From: Candidatus Heimdallarchaeota archaeon
Lineage (GTDB): Archaea; Asgardarchaeota; Heimdallarchaeia; Heimdallarchaeales; Heimdallarchaeaceae
Direction of reading: 5' to 3'
Assembly: GCA_030603365.1 (NCBI GenBank)
Contig: JAUVXV010000016.1
Location: 26,274-90,273, forward strand
Length of the DNA: 64,000 nt
This document shows, in pieces, positions 17,577 through 25,782 of the stretch; positions within the stretch are counted from its first letter, which is position 1, and each line of letters starts with the position of its first letter. The notes under the pieces were generated by a model. It did not search any database. It was given only the letters and a program-made list of their open reading frames with translations, and had not been told where the DNA came from. The position numbers and the translations under genes were made by a program.

Positions 17577-18410
17577 ATGGATATAGAGCTTATTGAACTG
17601 TTTCCTAATTCGATAAAATTCATTTTATCAGATGTATCTTTAGCTTTTGCTAATGCAATAAGAAGGATAGGTTTAGCTGAAGTCTCATCCTTAGTTATAG
17701 AGGACGTTTATGTTCTAAAAAATACTTCTCCACTTTTTGATGAGTTTATCGCACATCGGCTGGGATTAATACCATTAAAATATGATATCGATGCTCTTGA
17801 TTTAAATTTCAAGGATGAATGTGATTGTGGTGGAATTGGTTGCAACATGTGTACTGTAACCTTGACAATTTCTAAGGAAACCGACAATCAAACTACCACA
17901 GTAATCTATAGTTCTGATCTGATTTCGTCACAGAAAGGAGTTGAACCAATTAGTTCAACAATCCCCATTGTAAAATTAGGACCAAATCAAACATTGGAAC
18001 TTGAATGTATGGCACAATTAGGCAAAGGAAAAGAACACGCAAAGTGGCAACCTGTTTCAGCTATGGGATACCAAATTTTTCCAATTCCCAAAATAAATAA
18101 GGATAAATGTACAAACTGCCTTATTTGCATAGAAGCTTGCTATAGGGGCGTTTTTCAAAAATCTGGTGAAAATGTTCAAGTAGCTAATCCTCTAAACTGC
18201 ACTTTGTGTGATTATTGTTTAGATTTGTGTGAACCAGGAGCAATTACAATTAACAATGACCCTAGTAAGGTTATATTCTCCTTTGAAACAAATGGTGGAA
18301 TAAATCCAGCTACTGTTTTAACAAAATCAGGTGAATTACTTATCTCCAAAATCGACGAATTCAAAAAGACTTTGGAATCAACAGTTATTGAAAAGGAAAA
18401 AGAATCTTAA
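17577..18410 (+). CDS. rpoD: RNA polymerase subunit D (Rpb3 homologue) with two [4Fe-4S] motifs
   Basis: This subunit forms the assembly platform of archaeal RNA polymerase with subunit L. The N-terminal alpha-like domain (FANAIRRIGLAEVSSLVIEDV; FIAHRLGLIPL) is clear, and a zinc site CDCGGIGCNMC lies near residue 85. A ferredoxin-like insert (about 175-225) has two full cluster motifs, C-x2-C-x2-C-x3-C: CTNCLICIEAC and CTLCDYCLDLC. Many archaea have lost one or both; here all eight cysteines are kept. The ATG at 17577, preceded by GGGTGT, is chosen over a TTG at 17562. It leads the operon rpoD-eL18-uL13-uS9. Confidence 0.94.
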   Translation: MDIELIELFPNSIKFILSDVSLAFANAIRRIGLAEVSSLVIEDVYVLKNTSPLFDEFIAHRLGLIPLKYDIDALDLNFKDECDCGGIGCNMCTVTLTISKETDNQTTTVIYSSDLISSQKGVEPISSTIPIVKLGPNQTLELECMAQLGKGKEHAKWQPVSAMGYQIFPIPKINKDKCTNCLICIEACYRGVFQKSGENVQVANPLNCTLCDYCLDLCEPGAITINNDPSKVIFSFETNGGINPATVLTKSGELLISKIDEFKKTLESTVIEKEKES

Positions 18411-18420
18411 AGTGATTAAA

Positions 18421-18786
18421 ATGCCAAAAAGAACAGGATCAACTGATTCAAATGTATTAGAGTTGATAAATAAACTGAAGAAAAAATCAGCAGAAACAAA
18501 CGCTTCCTTATGGAAGACAGTTGCTAACAAAATAGAAAAACCTAGAAGACAAAGAGCTGCTGTTAATCTCAGCAAAATAAATAGGCACACTAAAGCCAAT
18601 GATATTGCTGTCGTTCCAGGTTCTGTTTTAAGTTCTGGTGATTTAAAGCACAAAGTCACTATTGCTGCCCTTAGATTCTCAGAGGGAGCAAGAGAGAAAA
18701 TCAATTCAGCTAATGGGAAGGTAATTACACTAGAAGAATTACTGGAATCTGGGTTAAAAGTAAGTAAAATGAAAATAATTATCTAA
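18421..18786 (+). CDS. rpl18e: Ribosomal protein eL18 (L18e)
   Basis: A 121-residue large-subunit protein. It starts MPKRTGSTDSNVLELINKLK and has the family segments WKTVANKIEKPRRQRAAVNLSKI and KANDIAVVPGSVLSSGDLKHKVTIAALRFS. The ATG at 18421 follows rpoD by 10 bases; longer in-frame starts would overlap rpoD. The order rpoD, eL18, uL13, uS9 is the usual archaeal one. Confidence 0.96.
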   Translation: MPKRTGSTDSNVLELINKLKKKSAETNASLWKTVANKIEKPRRQRAAVNLSKINRHTKANDIAVVPGSVLSSGDLKHKVTIAALRFSEGAREKINSANGKVITLEELLESGLKVSKMKIII

Positions 18787-18800
18787 TTGAGGAAAACAAA

Positions 18801-19274
18801 ATGGCAAAAAAACAGAATAATGTGGCAACAACCCAGGTAATCAAACCTAAAATCAATATTGATGCTGACAATGCTATTTTAGGCCGTTTGAGTTCTGAGG
18901 TAGCTAAATACCTATTAGAGGGTTATGAAGTTAATATTTTAAATTGTGAAAAAGCTGTAATCTCCGGTAAAAAACACTCTATACTAAGAGAATATAGAGT
19001 CATGCAACAAATCCACACTCATACAAATCCAAGAAGGGGTCCTTTTCACCCTAAAAGACCAGATCGTTTGGTTAGAAGAACTGTTAGGGGTATGCTACCT
19101 TGGAAGAAAAGCAGAGGAAGACAGGCATATCACAGACTATTGACCTATATTGGTGTGCCAGAGGAATTCTTAAAGAGTGAAATAATCAAACCTAAATTTG
19201 CAGATGCAGATAAACTTACAAACAAAAAAACAACAATCGGCGAACTTTGTAAAGAGTTCGGATGGCAAGAATAA
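18801..19274 (+). CDS. rpl13: Ribosomal protein uL13
   Basis: A 157-residue large-subunit protein. The core starts at about residue 18 (INIDADNAILGRLSSEVAKYLLEG) and includes the signature PRRGPFHPKRPDRLVRRTVRGMLPWKKSRG. An N-terminal extension of about 17 residues (MAKKQNNVATTQVIKPK) is longer than in most archaea. GAGG lies about 10 bases before the ATG. Its end is 14 bases before the preferred start of uS9. Confidence 0.96.
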   Translation: MAKKQNNVATTQVIKPKINIDADNAILGRLSSEVAKYLLEGYEVNILNCEKAVISGKKHSILREYRVMQQIHTHTNPRRGPFHPKRPDRLVRRTVRGMLPWKKSRGRQAYHRLLTYIGVPEEFLKSEIIKPKFADADKLTNKKTTIGELCKEFGWQE

Positions 19275-19288
19275 AAAAGGTGAAGAAT

Positions 19289-19693
19289 ATGGGTAAAGTT
19301 ATTGTTTCTTCAGGAAAAAGGAAAACAGCTATAGCTAGAGCTACAGTTAAGCAAGGAAAAGGTAGAATTAGAGTAAATGGTGTTCCTTTGGAAGTTCTAC
19401 CAAATGAATTAAGCAAAATAAAAATCAGCGAAATATTTATTATAGCTGGTGAAGAAAAAAGAGACTCGATTGATGTAAAAATCAATGTTAGGGGCGGTGG
19501 TTATATGGGACAAGCTGAGGCAATAAGAACTGCTATTGCTAGAGGTTTAATAGAATATTTTGATGACTTAGGTTTAAAAGAGAAATTTGTTCTATATGAT
19601 AAAACAATAGTTTCAGGTGATCCTAGAAGAACTGAACCAAAGCATTTTGGTGGAAAAAGTTCCAGGTCTAGATTTCAAAAATCATATAGATAA
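19289..19693 (+). CDS. rps9: Ribosomal protein uS9
   Basis: A small-subunit protein beginning MGKVIVSSGKRKTAIARATVKQGKG and ending in the usual basic tail GGKSSRSRFQKSYR that reaches the P-site tRNA. The start at 19289 is preferred because AAGGTGA lies 6 bases before it. An in-frame ATG at 19262 would overlap uL13 and add nine residues. rpoN, rpoK and uS2, which usually follow in archaea, are absent. Confidence 0.95.
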   Translation: MGKVIVSSGKRKTAIARATVKQGKGRIRVNGVPLEVLPNELSKIKISEIFIIAGEEKRDSIDVKINVRGGGYMGQAEAIRTAIARGLIEYFDDLGLKEKFVLYDKTIVSGDPRRTEPKHFGGKSSRSRFQKSYR

Positions 19694-19724
19694 CTATTTT
19701 ATTTTATTCTCTTATCATTAAAAA

Positions 19725-20756
19725 ATGACATCTGAATTAGATTGCTCTATAGGTGAAGGAGGGGGTTCAATAATAAGAATCTCTGTTGCTTTAGCTGCAG
19801 GTAAAAATAGTAAATTGACACTATATAATATACGTTCTAATAGATCCAATCCTGGACTTAGAGCTCAACATATTGAAGCAATAAGTGCAATAAAGCAATT
19901 TTCTGGTATGTCTTCGTTGGATTTACAAGTTGGAAATTCTCAACTAACATTAACTAAAGAAAAAGAAGAAAATAATGTCGCTTCTGTTAATATAAAAACA
20001 GCAGGAAGTATAGGTTTGGTTACTCAGGCTGTTATGTTCTATTCCTTTTCTCAAAAAAGAGATCTTGAATTAGTCATAAATGGAGGAGCAACACATGGAA
20101 AATGGGCTCCTTCAATCGAGTACATTCAAAATGTGACAAATAAAATTGTTAGTAAGATGAACAAAAAAATTACACTGTCCTCATCTAGATATGGTTTTTT
20201 TCCAAAAGGTGGTTCTAAAGTACAATGTAATTTTAGTAAGCATAATAATCTAACCCCTCTTAATTTGGTTGAAAGAGGAGAGCTGGAGAAGATTGAGATT
20301 TATTCTACAGTTTCTAAAGATTTGGCTGAAAGACAGGTTGCAGAAAGGCAAAGTAAATCCTTTCTCAAGGAAATTAATATCAGTGTAGAAGTTGTTGAAA
20401 ATATAAACTATGTAGATAGTCTGTGTTCTGGAACTGGATTAACTATAGTTGATTGTTATTCTTCAGGAGCTAGAATGGGTTGTTTTATTCCTGGAGAAAG
20501 AAAACTCCCCGCTGAAAAAATAGGTTCTCTTTGTGCTAATTTGTGGAGAAAGAATTCTAGTAGTTCTGCTTCGGTAGATGCTTATGCAGCTGATCAAATG
20601 ATTGTACCAATGGCTTTAGTTGAAGGTAAATCTGAAATTACAACAACTGAAATAACAAACCATACAAGAACAAACATTCAGTTAGTTCAAAAATTCATTA
20701 AAAGAGATATTACTTTTAGTAGGGAGAAGGATTGCTTTAGTATTATAGTCAACTAA
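19725..20756 (+). CDS. rtcA: RNA 3'-terminal phosphate cyclase
   Basis: Converts RNA 3'-phosphate to a 2',3'-cyclic phosphate through an enzyme-AMP intermediate. The 343-residue protein has the family's GEGGGSIIRISVALAA start, the NRSNPGLRAQHIEAI block, the ATHGKWAPSIEYI block and the C-terminal ITNHTRTNI, whose His (about 313) is the expected adenylation site. The motif GARMGCFIPGERKLPAEKIG is also typical. It starts 32 bases after uS9 in the same direction, where rpoN would normally be found. Confidence 0.92.
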   Translation: MTSELDCSIGEGGGSIIRISVALAAGKNSKLTLYNIRSNRSNPGLRAQHIEAISAIKQFSGMSSLDLQVGNSQLTLTKEKEENNVASVNIKTAGSIGLVTQAVMFYSFSQKRDLELVINGGATHGKWAPSIEYIQNVTNKIVSKMNKKITLSSSRYGFFPKGGSKVQCNFSKHNNLTPLNLVERGELEKIEIYSTVSKDLAERQVAERQSKSFLKEINISVEVVENINYVDSLCSGTGLTIVDCYSSGARMGCFIPGERKLPAEKIGSLCANLWRKNSSSSASVDAYAADQMIVPMALVEGKSEITTTEITNHTRTNIQLVQKFIKRDITFSREKDCFSIIVN

Positions 20757-20915
20757 TCATGATTTCTAACTGAAATTAATAGGAATTCTTTCTTAACGAC
20801 ATATTTATATGATACTAACTGTGCCGGGGTACGACATAAAAAGCATAGTATTCAATTACTATAAGATTAGAAAGAAGTGTCATAATAGTCAAAATAAACA
20901 AATAAAGTGATGTTT

Positions 20916-21917
20916 ATGGGGCATCGAAGGGTCAGTGCTCCCCATCGGTCATCTCTCGGATACCGAAGGGTAAGAGCTAGAAGAATGATCCCTGCACCTC
21001 GAGCTTGGCAAGAATACGAGGGTGCTCCGAAATTGTTAGGATTTCTGGGAATAAAAGCAGGGATGACACATTGTGTGTACATTGAAGATCGACCAAGGAG
21101 TCACTTGGCGAATAGAGAGATTACAACAGCTGTAACTTGCATAGAAACACCACCTATTGTAATATTTAATTTGCGTGGATATAAGAAAACAGCTTATGGG
21201 CTTCAGATAGCTGCAGATCTTTTAGCATCTGAAACTAAAGAGGAACTCAAAAGAAAGATAAAGCTTCCAAAAGAATACAACTTTAAGAAATCTAAAAAGA
21301 ACTTTGACGATAATCTTAACGACATAGTGGAGCTTCGTGCTGTTGTTCATACACAACCACATTTAACTGGAATTGGTATGAAAACACCTCAAATTGCTGA
21401 AATTAAAATAGGCTGTAGCAATATCAAAGAAGGATATGAATATGGTCTTTCTCTATTAGGAAAAGAATTGCTAATAAGAGATGTTTTCAAAGCAGGAGAG
21501 TTTGTTGATGCACTTGGTGTAACAAAAGGAAAAGGTTTCCAAGGTCCTGTCAAAAGACATGGTGTCAAGATTCTACAACATAAATCTAAAGGAACAAAAA
21601 GAGGTGTAGGTTCCATTGGACCATGGACTCCTGCTAGAACCATGTGGACTATACCTAGATATGGTCAAATGGGTTTTCATATGCGAACTGATTACAATAA
21701 AAGAATTATGCAAATTGGTTCTGATGGTGCTCAAATTGTTCCTAAAGGTGGTTTTGTGAGGTATGGTGTGGTTAAAAATAACTATCTTTTAGTAAAAGGA
21801 TCAATTCCGGGATCAAAGAAGAGAACAGTTATGCTGAGAGGACCAGTAAGAAAAACTCCTCAAGCAATAAAGGAACCACAAGTCCTCTTCATTTCAACGA
21901 AGAGTCAGCAAGGTTAG
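20916..21917 (+). CDS. rpl3: Ribosomal protein uL3
   Basis: A large-subunit protein next to the peptidyl transferase centre. The start MGHRRVSAPHRSSLGYRRVR and the core WTPARTMWTIPRYGQMGFHMRTDYNKRI, preceded by KGFQGPVKRHGVK, are diagnostic. In-frame GTG (20907) and ATG (20910) codons lie just upstream, but AAGTGATG before the ATG at 20916 fits a ribosome-binding site and the product then matches the family start. A TATA-like ATTTATATG is near 20800. It heads the four-gene run uL3-uL4-uL23-uL2. Confidence 0.95.
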   Translation: MGHRRVSAPHRSSLGYRRVRARRMIPAPRAWQEYEGAPKLLGFLGIKAGMTHCVYIEDRPRSHLANREITTAVTCIETPPIVIFNLRGYKKTAYGLQIAADLLASETKEELKRKIKLPKEYNFKKSKKNFDDNLNDIVELRAVVHTQPHLTGIGMKTPQIAEIKIGCSNIKEGYEYGLSLLGKELLIRDVFKAGEFVDALGVTKGKGFQGPVKRHGVKILQHKSKGTKRGVGSIGPWTPARTMWTIPRYGQMGFHMRTDYNKRIMQIGSDGAQIVPKGGFVRYGVVKNNYLLVKGSIPGSKKRTVMLRGPVRKTPQAIKEPQVLFISTKSQQG

Positions 21918-21927
21918 AAAGAGGTAG

Positions 21928-22719
21928 ATGATGATGAATGTAACAAAATACTCAATAAAAGGACAAAAAATAGACGAGAAAGTAGAACTTCCAAATGTGT
22001 TCGAAACAACCTTACGTCCTGATGTTATTAAGAGAGCTGTTCTTGCTGAACAAAGCTGGAAAAGACAACGAAAAGGTGTTAGTCCTTTTGCAGGTAAGTT
22101 AGTTGCTGTTGAAAATTGGGGGCCAGGTAGAGGTGCAGCACGTGTTCCTCGTATAAAAGGATCTCGAACACATAGTGCGCAAAGAACTGCATTTATTCCA
22201 CAAGCTAGAGGCGGTCATAAAGCACATCCTCCCACAGCAGAGAAGAGAATAATTGAAAAGATAAACAGAAAAGAACATCTACTCGCTCTTAAGTCAGCTA
22301 TTGCATTTACAGCTCAGAAAGAAGCAGTAAGTGATAGAGGACACAGATTTGAAGATAAAATGGAATTTCCAATTATTATAGAATCAAAAGCTGAGACAAT
22401 TGAGAAAACAAGTGATGCTCTTCGCTTATTAAACAATCTAGGACTCTCTTTAGAGCTTATGAGAATAAAAATAGGAAAAAATGTTCGTGCAGGTAAAGGT
22501 AAAATGAGGGGTCGTAAATACAAAGTTCCTGTTGGACCTTTAATTATAGTAAAGAACAGAGATTGCTCCCTAATTAAAGCAGGACGAAATATCTTAGGTG
22601 CTGAGGTTATATCTGTTAGTGATCTTACCACTGAGATTTTAGCTCCAGGAACGTACCCTGGAAGACTCACTATATGGACAGAGGATGCAATACAATCCTT
22701 GATTGAAAGATTCGGGTGA
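21928..22719 (+). CDS. rpl4: Ribosomal protein uL4
   Basis: A 263-residue archaeal-type uL4 (L1e/L4). The loop segment WGPGRGAARVPRIKGSRTHSAQ and RGGHKAHPPTAEK are the parts that enter the exit tunnel wall. The C-terminal domain (VPVGPLIIVKN, APGTYPGRLTIWTEDAI) is complete. Three tandem ATG codons (21928, 21931, and 21934 shifted) follow AGAGGT, so the exact start may vary by one residue. It begins 10 bases after uL3. Confidence 0.95.
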   Translation: MMMNVTKYSIKGQKIDEKVELPNVFETTLRPDVIKRAVLAEQSWKRQRKGVSPFAGKLVAVENWGPGRGAARVPRIKGSRTHSAQRTAFIPQARGGHKAHPPTAEKRIIEKINRKEHLLALKSAIAFTAQKEAVSDRGHRFEDKMEFPIIIESKAETIEKTSDALRLLNNLGLSLELMRIKIGKNVRAGKGKMRGRKYKVPVGPLIIVKNRDCSLIKAGRNILGAEVISVSDLTTEILAPGTYPGRLTIWTEDAIQSLIERFG

Positions 22720-22725
22720 TGAAAA

Positions 22726-22986
22726 ATGGATCCATACAAAATAATAAAGAAACCACTAATATCTGAGAAAGATTTTGAGTTAATAGAGACGGAAAATAAA
22801 CTAGTAATATTAGTAGATCTCAGAGCAACTAAACACCAAATTAAAAAGGCCATAGAACAGCTTTATAATGTAAAAGTTGAGAAAGTTAATACTTTGATAA
22901 CTCCAAAAGGGACAAAGAAAGCATATGTACGATTAAGCGAGTTTGATGATGCTGCAGATATAGCATCAAGGATGGGCTTATTCTAA
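22726..22986 (+). CDS. rpl23: Ribosomal protein uL23
   Basis: An 86-residue protein at the tunnel exit and the docking site for SRP and Sec61. It reads [19 protein letters not shown] and contains [38 protein letters not shown], the standard uL23 fold without the bacterial hairpin. It begins 6 bases after uL4, with GGTGATGAAA forming the ribosome-binding region. Confidence 0.96.
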   Translation: MDPYKIIKKPLISEKDFELIETENKLVILVDLRATKHQIKKAIEQLYNVKVEKVNTLITPKGTKKAYVRLSEFDDAADIASRMGLF

Positions 22987-23000
22987 AAAAGGTGATATGA

Positions 23001-23735
23001 ATGGGTAAGAAAATTTTAGTTCAAAGACGTGGAAGAGGAACATCAAAATTTCGAGCTGCTTCACACAAAAAGAAGGGTAGTGTAAAGTACAGAAAATTAG
23101 CGAAGTTAGAATATACAGGAACCATTACAGGAGAAGTTAAAGATTTTGTTCATGACCCTGGAAGGGGTGCACCAGTTGCAAATATCTTATTCGAAGATGG
23201 ACTTAAGAAAATAATTCTACCTTCAGAAGGCCTAAGAGTAGGGCAGGAAATTGAATATGGTGTAACTGCAGCAGTTCAATTAGGAAATACAATGCCTTTA
23301 CAAGCAATTCCAGACGGTTCCCCTGTTTTTAATATTGAATTAACACCTGGGGATGGCGGTCGGTTAATAAGATCTAGCGGTGGATATGCAACTATTCTAG
23401 GTAGAGACAAAGGAAAAGTTACTCTTCAGCTTCCTAGCGGAGAAATGAAGGAAATTCCACAAAGATGTAGAGCAACAATAGGTATTGTTGCTGGTGGTGG
23501 AAGAACAGAAAAACCCTTTGTAAAAGCAGGAAACAAATTCCATTTGAAGAAAGCAAAAGGTCACACCTATCCCAAAGTTAGAGGAGTCGCAATGAATGCT
23601 GTTTCCCATCCACATGGTGGTGGGGCACACCAAGGTCCTCCAAGATCAACAACTGTCTCAAGGCATGCACAACCTGGTAGAAAAGTTGGTCTGATTGCAG
23701 CTAGAAGAAGTGGTAGAAGAAGAGGTAAGAAATAG
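23001..23735 (+). CDS. rpl2: Ribosomal protein uL2
   Basis: A 244-residue protein with the diagnostic C-terminal block VRGVAMNAVSHPHGGGAHQG, whose His lies near the peptidyl transferase centre, and the basic tail IAARRSGRRRGKK. GGTGATATGA precedes the start. uS19, uL22, uS3 and the remainder of the S10 cluster do not follow; a terminator-like hairpin overlaps the stop codon. Confidence 0.96.
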   Translation: MGKKILVQRRGRGTSKFRAASHKKKGSVKYRKLAKLEYTGTITGEVKDFVHDPGRGAPVANILFEDGLKKIILPSEGLRVGQEIEYGVTAAVQLGNTMPLQAIPDGSPVFNIELTPGDGGRLIRSSGGYATILGRDKGKVTLQLPSGEMKEIPQRCRATIGIVAGGGRTEKPFVKAGNKFHLKKAKGHTYPKVRGVAMNAVSHPHGGGAHQGPPRSTTVSRHAQPGRKVGLIAARRSGRRRGKK

Positions 23736-23760
23736 TTCTTCCTACTTTATTTCTTTTTTA
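23727..23760 (+). terminator. Terminator-like hairpin after uL2
   Basis: AAGAAATA (23727-23734) pairs with TATTTCTT (23748-23755) across a 13-base loop and is followed by TTTT. It marks the end of the uL3-uL2 operon. Confidence 0.4.
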
Positions 23761-23920
23761 ATGATAACATTCAATTTTTAATGTTTTTTTAGAAGATCGT
23801 TTATTATATTCAATAGTATATTTCAAGAAAATATGAAAATGTATTTAAACTAACCAAATTTGATGTACAAAAATTAGTCATTATAAAGACATTTAACAAC
23901 ATTATACTGAGGAGATAATA

Positions 23921-24664
23921 ATGGAAAGCAAGAATCTTTATGGGGATTTGGAATTTGTTTTTAATGAACCCCAAAACTTTGAAGGTTGTACATTACTTAA
24001 TGGTTGGCATGGAATTGGTGAATGTGGTTTTATTTCGATGAGTCACCTAGTAGATAAATTGAATGCTGAGAGAATAGGTTATATTATTACAAGTAATATT
24101 CCACAATTCATAACCATAAAGAATAACAGAATAACCTTTCCTTTTGAAATTTATAGAAAAGATGATATTGTAATAATCTTACCAATATTCGAACCTATTA
24201 AGTCTGAACATTTGATATTCACAAAGAGTGTTGTACAATGGTCTATTGATAATAAATTTAAGCAAGCAATACTAGTTGGTGGATTAGATAGAAGATTAAA
24301 AGAAGATGTGGAGCTTAAGGCTATATATACAAAAGCCTTTAGAGAAAAAAGAACCGATGTGGAGATACCTTTTCTTGAAGAAGGTTTGTATGTTACAGGA
24401 CCTTTAGCATATATGTTGATGTTTTATGAATTACACGATTTTGAAGCCTTAGCACTTTTACCATATGCAGAAAGATCTAGGCCAGATCCGGTTGCTGCCA
24501 GTATTGCAGTAAGTGAAATCAATAATATCCTCAATATTGATGTTAATGTTCAAGAGTTATTAGATGAGGCTGAGAAGATAGAAAAGGAAATTGAATCTCT
24601 AATTCAAGCAAGTAAAACACGGAGAGATTCTGATAAGGATGCAGATGAGGGAATGTTTGTTTAG
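23921..24664 (+). CDS. PAC2-family protein (proteasome assembly chaperone-like)
   Basis: A 247-residue protein. The N-terminal LLNGWHGIGECGFISMSHLVDKLNAERIGYI and the segments QAILVGGLDRRLKE and GLYVTGPLAYMLMFYE are typical of the archaeal PAC2/PbaB family. These are related to the eukaryotic chaperones PSMG1/2 for proteasome alpha rings. The C-terminus (about 210-247) is a charged coiled coil. GAGGAGATA precedes the ATG. A second, PAC3/4-like candidate lies at 38728. No proteasome subunit is in the window. Confidence 0.8.
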   Translation: MESKNLYGDLEFVFNEPQNFEGCTLLNGWHGIGECGFISMSHLVDKLNAERIGYIITSNIPQFITIKNNRITFPFEIYRKDDIVIILPIFEPIKSEHLIFTKSVVQWSIDNKFKQAILVGGLDRRLKEDVELKAIYTKAFREKRTDVEIPFLEEGLYVTGPLAYMLMFYELHDFEALALLPYAERSRPDPVAASIAVSEINNILNIDVNVQELLDEAEKIEKEIESLIQASKTRRDSDKDADEGMFV

Positions 24665-24672
24665 AAAAACAT

Positions 24673-25782
24673 TCAAAATTCATAATTTATTTCTTCTTCA
24701 TTAGGAGGAAGAAATTCCTTAGCTATAATTATCTTCTGAGATTCCTTAAATTTTTCAGCAGTTTTAACGATATTTATTACTCTTGTTTCCAGTTCAGAGA
24801 TTAAGGGTTCCAAACTTTCAATGCTTTTCATAGATATAAAAAATTCAATTCCGAATAATGCTTTACTTCTTTTAATTTCCTCCTCCGAAATCAAATCTAT
24901 TTTATTAAGAACTCTAATCATAGGAACATTAAGAAATTCTTTTTCAATGTCTTCAAAAAGATTCAACTGTTCATCGGGTGTGATGACTGCATCTTTTGAT
25001 ATATCAAAGATAAAAACTATAATATCAGAAACATACCTTATTGAAGCTATACTTTGTCGTTCTATCATATTTCTCTCTCTAAAAGGCCTGTCCAATAAAC
25101 CAGGTGTATCTACAACTTGAACATTGGTAACAGCTAAATCTCTATGACCAAAGATAATTTGTTTGGTTGTAAACGGATATTCTGCTACCTCTGGTTTACC
25201 AGAAGAAATCTTTCTTACAAGAGATGATTTTCCCACATTGGGCGCACCTGCAATAACAATTGTTGGATATGTAACGTTAAAATCTGGGATGGTTTTCAGT
25301 TTTTTTATAGTTTTTCTTAGATAATTTACATCCCCTCTAGCTTTCTTAATTAGAGAAGCTATCCTACCACTACTTTCTTTTCTGATTTTTGCCATTTCTA
25401 AAGGATGATCAGATAGTCTTAATTTGGACATCTGTTCTTTTTCGATTTCCTTAATTTGGTTAGCGATACCATCTATTCGACCTAAAATCCTCCTAATCTG
25501 ATCTATACTTCCTATTAAATCGCAAAGTTCAATATAGAAAGGATGTATATTTTCAATCCAAGGAAATTGCTTTGTTATATCCAGTAACTTCTCTGATATC
25601 ACTTCTGCTAGTTTATAGATTCGATCTCTTTCAAAGGATGCTATTTTTTCTTCTCTAGTGCGTCTCTTTGAAGTTTTCATTCTCAGTTTTTTGACCTGTT
25701 TAAATGCAATGGAAAGTATCTCATCAACTGAAGGAACATACTTAACCTGTCTAAATGGATTTCCCTTATATTGCTTTTTCAT
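24673..25782 (-). CDS. nog1: NOG1-family GTPase
   Basis: A 369-residue OBG-HflX-like GTPase involved in large-subunit assembly. The N-terminal helical NOG1 domain (NPFRQVKYVPSVDEIL) is followed by G1 GAPNVGKSS (about 180), a G2 region (PFTTKQIIFGH), G3 DTPGLLDRPFRERNMIE, G4 NKID and a C-terminal helix. The ATG at 25782 overlaps the stop of trpS (TGATG), so the two genes are translationally coupled. The archaeal members lack the long C-terminal extension of yeast Nog1, as here. Confidence 0.92.
   Translation of the reverse strand: MKKQYKGNPFRQVKYVPSVDEILSIAFKQVKKLRMKTSKRRTREEKIASFERDRIYKLAEVISEKLLDITKQFPWIENIHPFYIELCDLIGSIDQIRRILGRIDGIANQIKEIEKEQMSKLRLSDHPLEMAKIRKESSGRIASLIKKARGDVNYLRKTIKKLKTIPDFNVTYPTIVIAGAPNVGKSSLVRKISSGKPEVAEYPFTTKQIIFGHRDLAVTNVQVVDTPGLLDRPFRERNMIERQSIASIRYVSDIIVFIFDISKDAVITPDEQLNLFEDIEKEFLNVPMIRVLNKIDLISEEEIKRSKALFGIEFFISMKSIESLEPLISELETRVINIVKTAEKFKESQKIIIAKEFLPPNEEEINYEF

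Noticed and set aside
22314..22853. Minus-strand 179-codon frame
   Set aside because: Antisense to uL4 and uL23, both certain genes.
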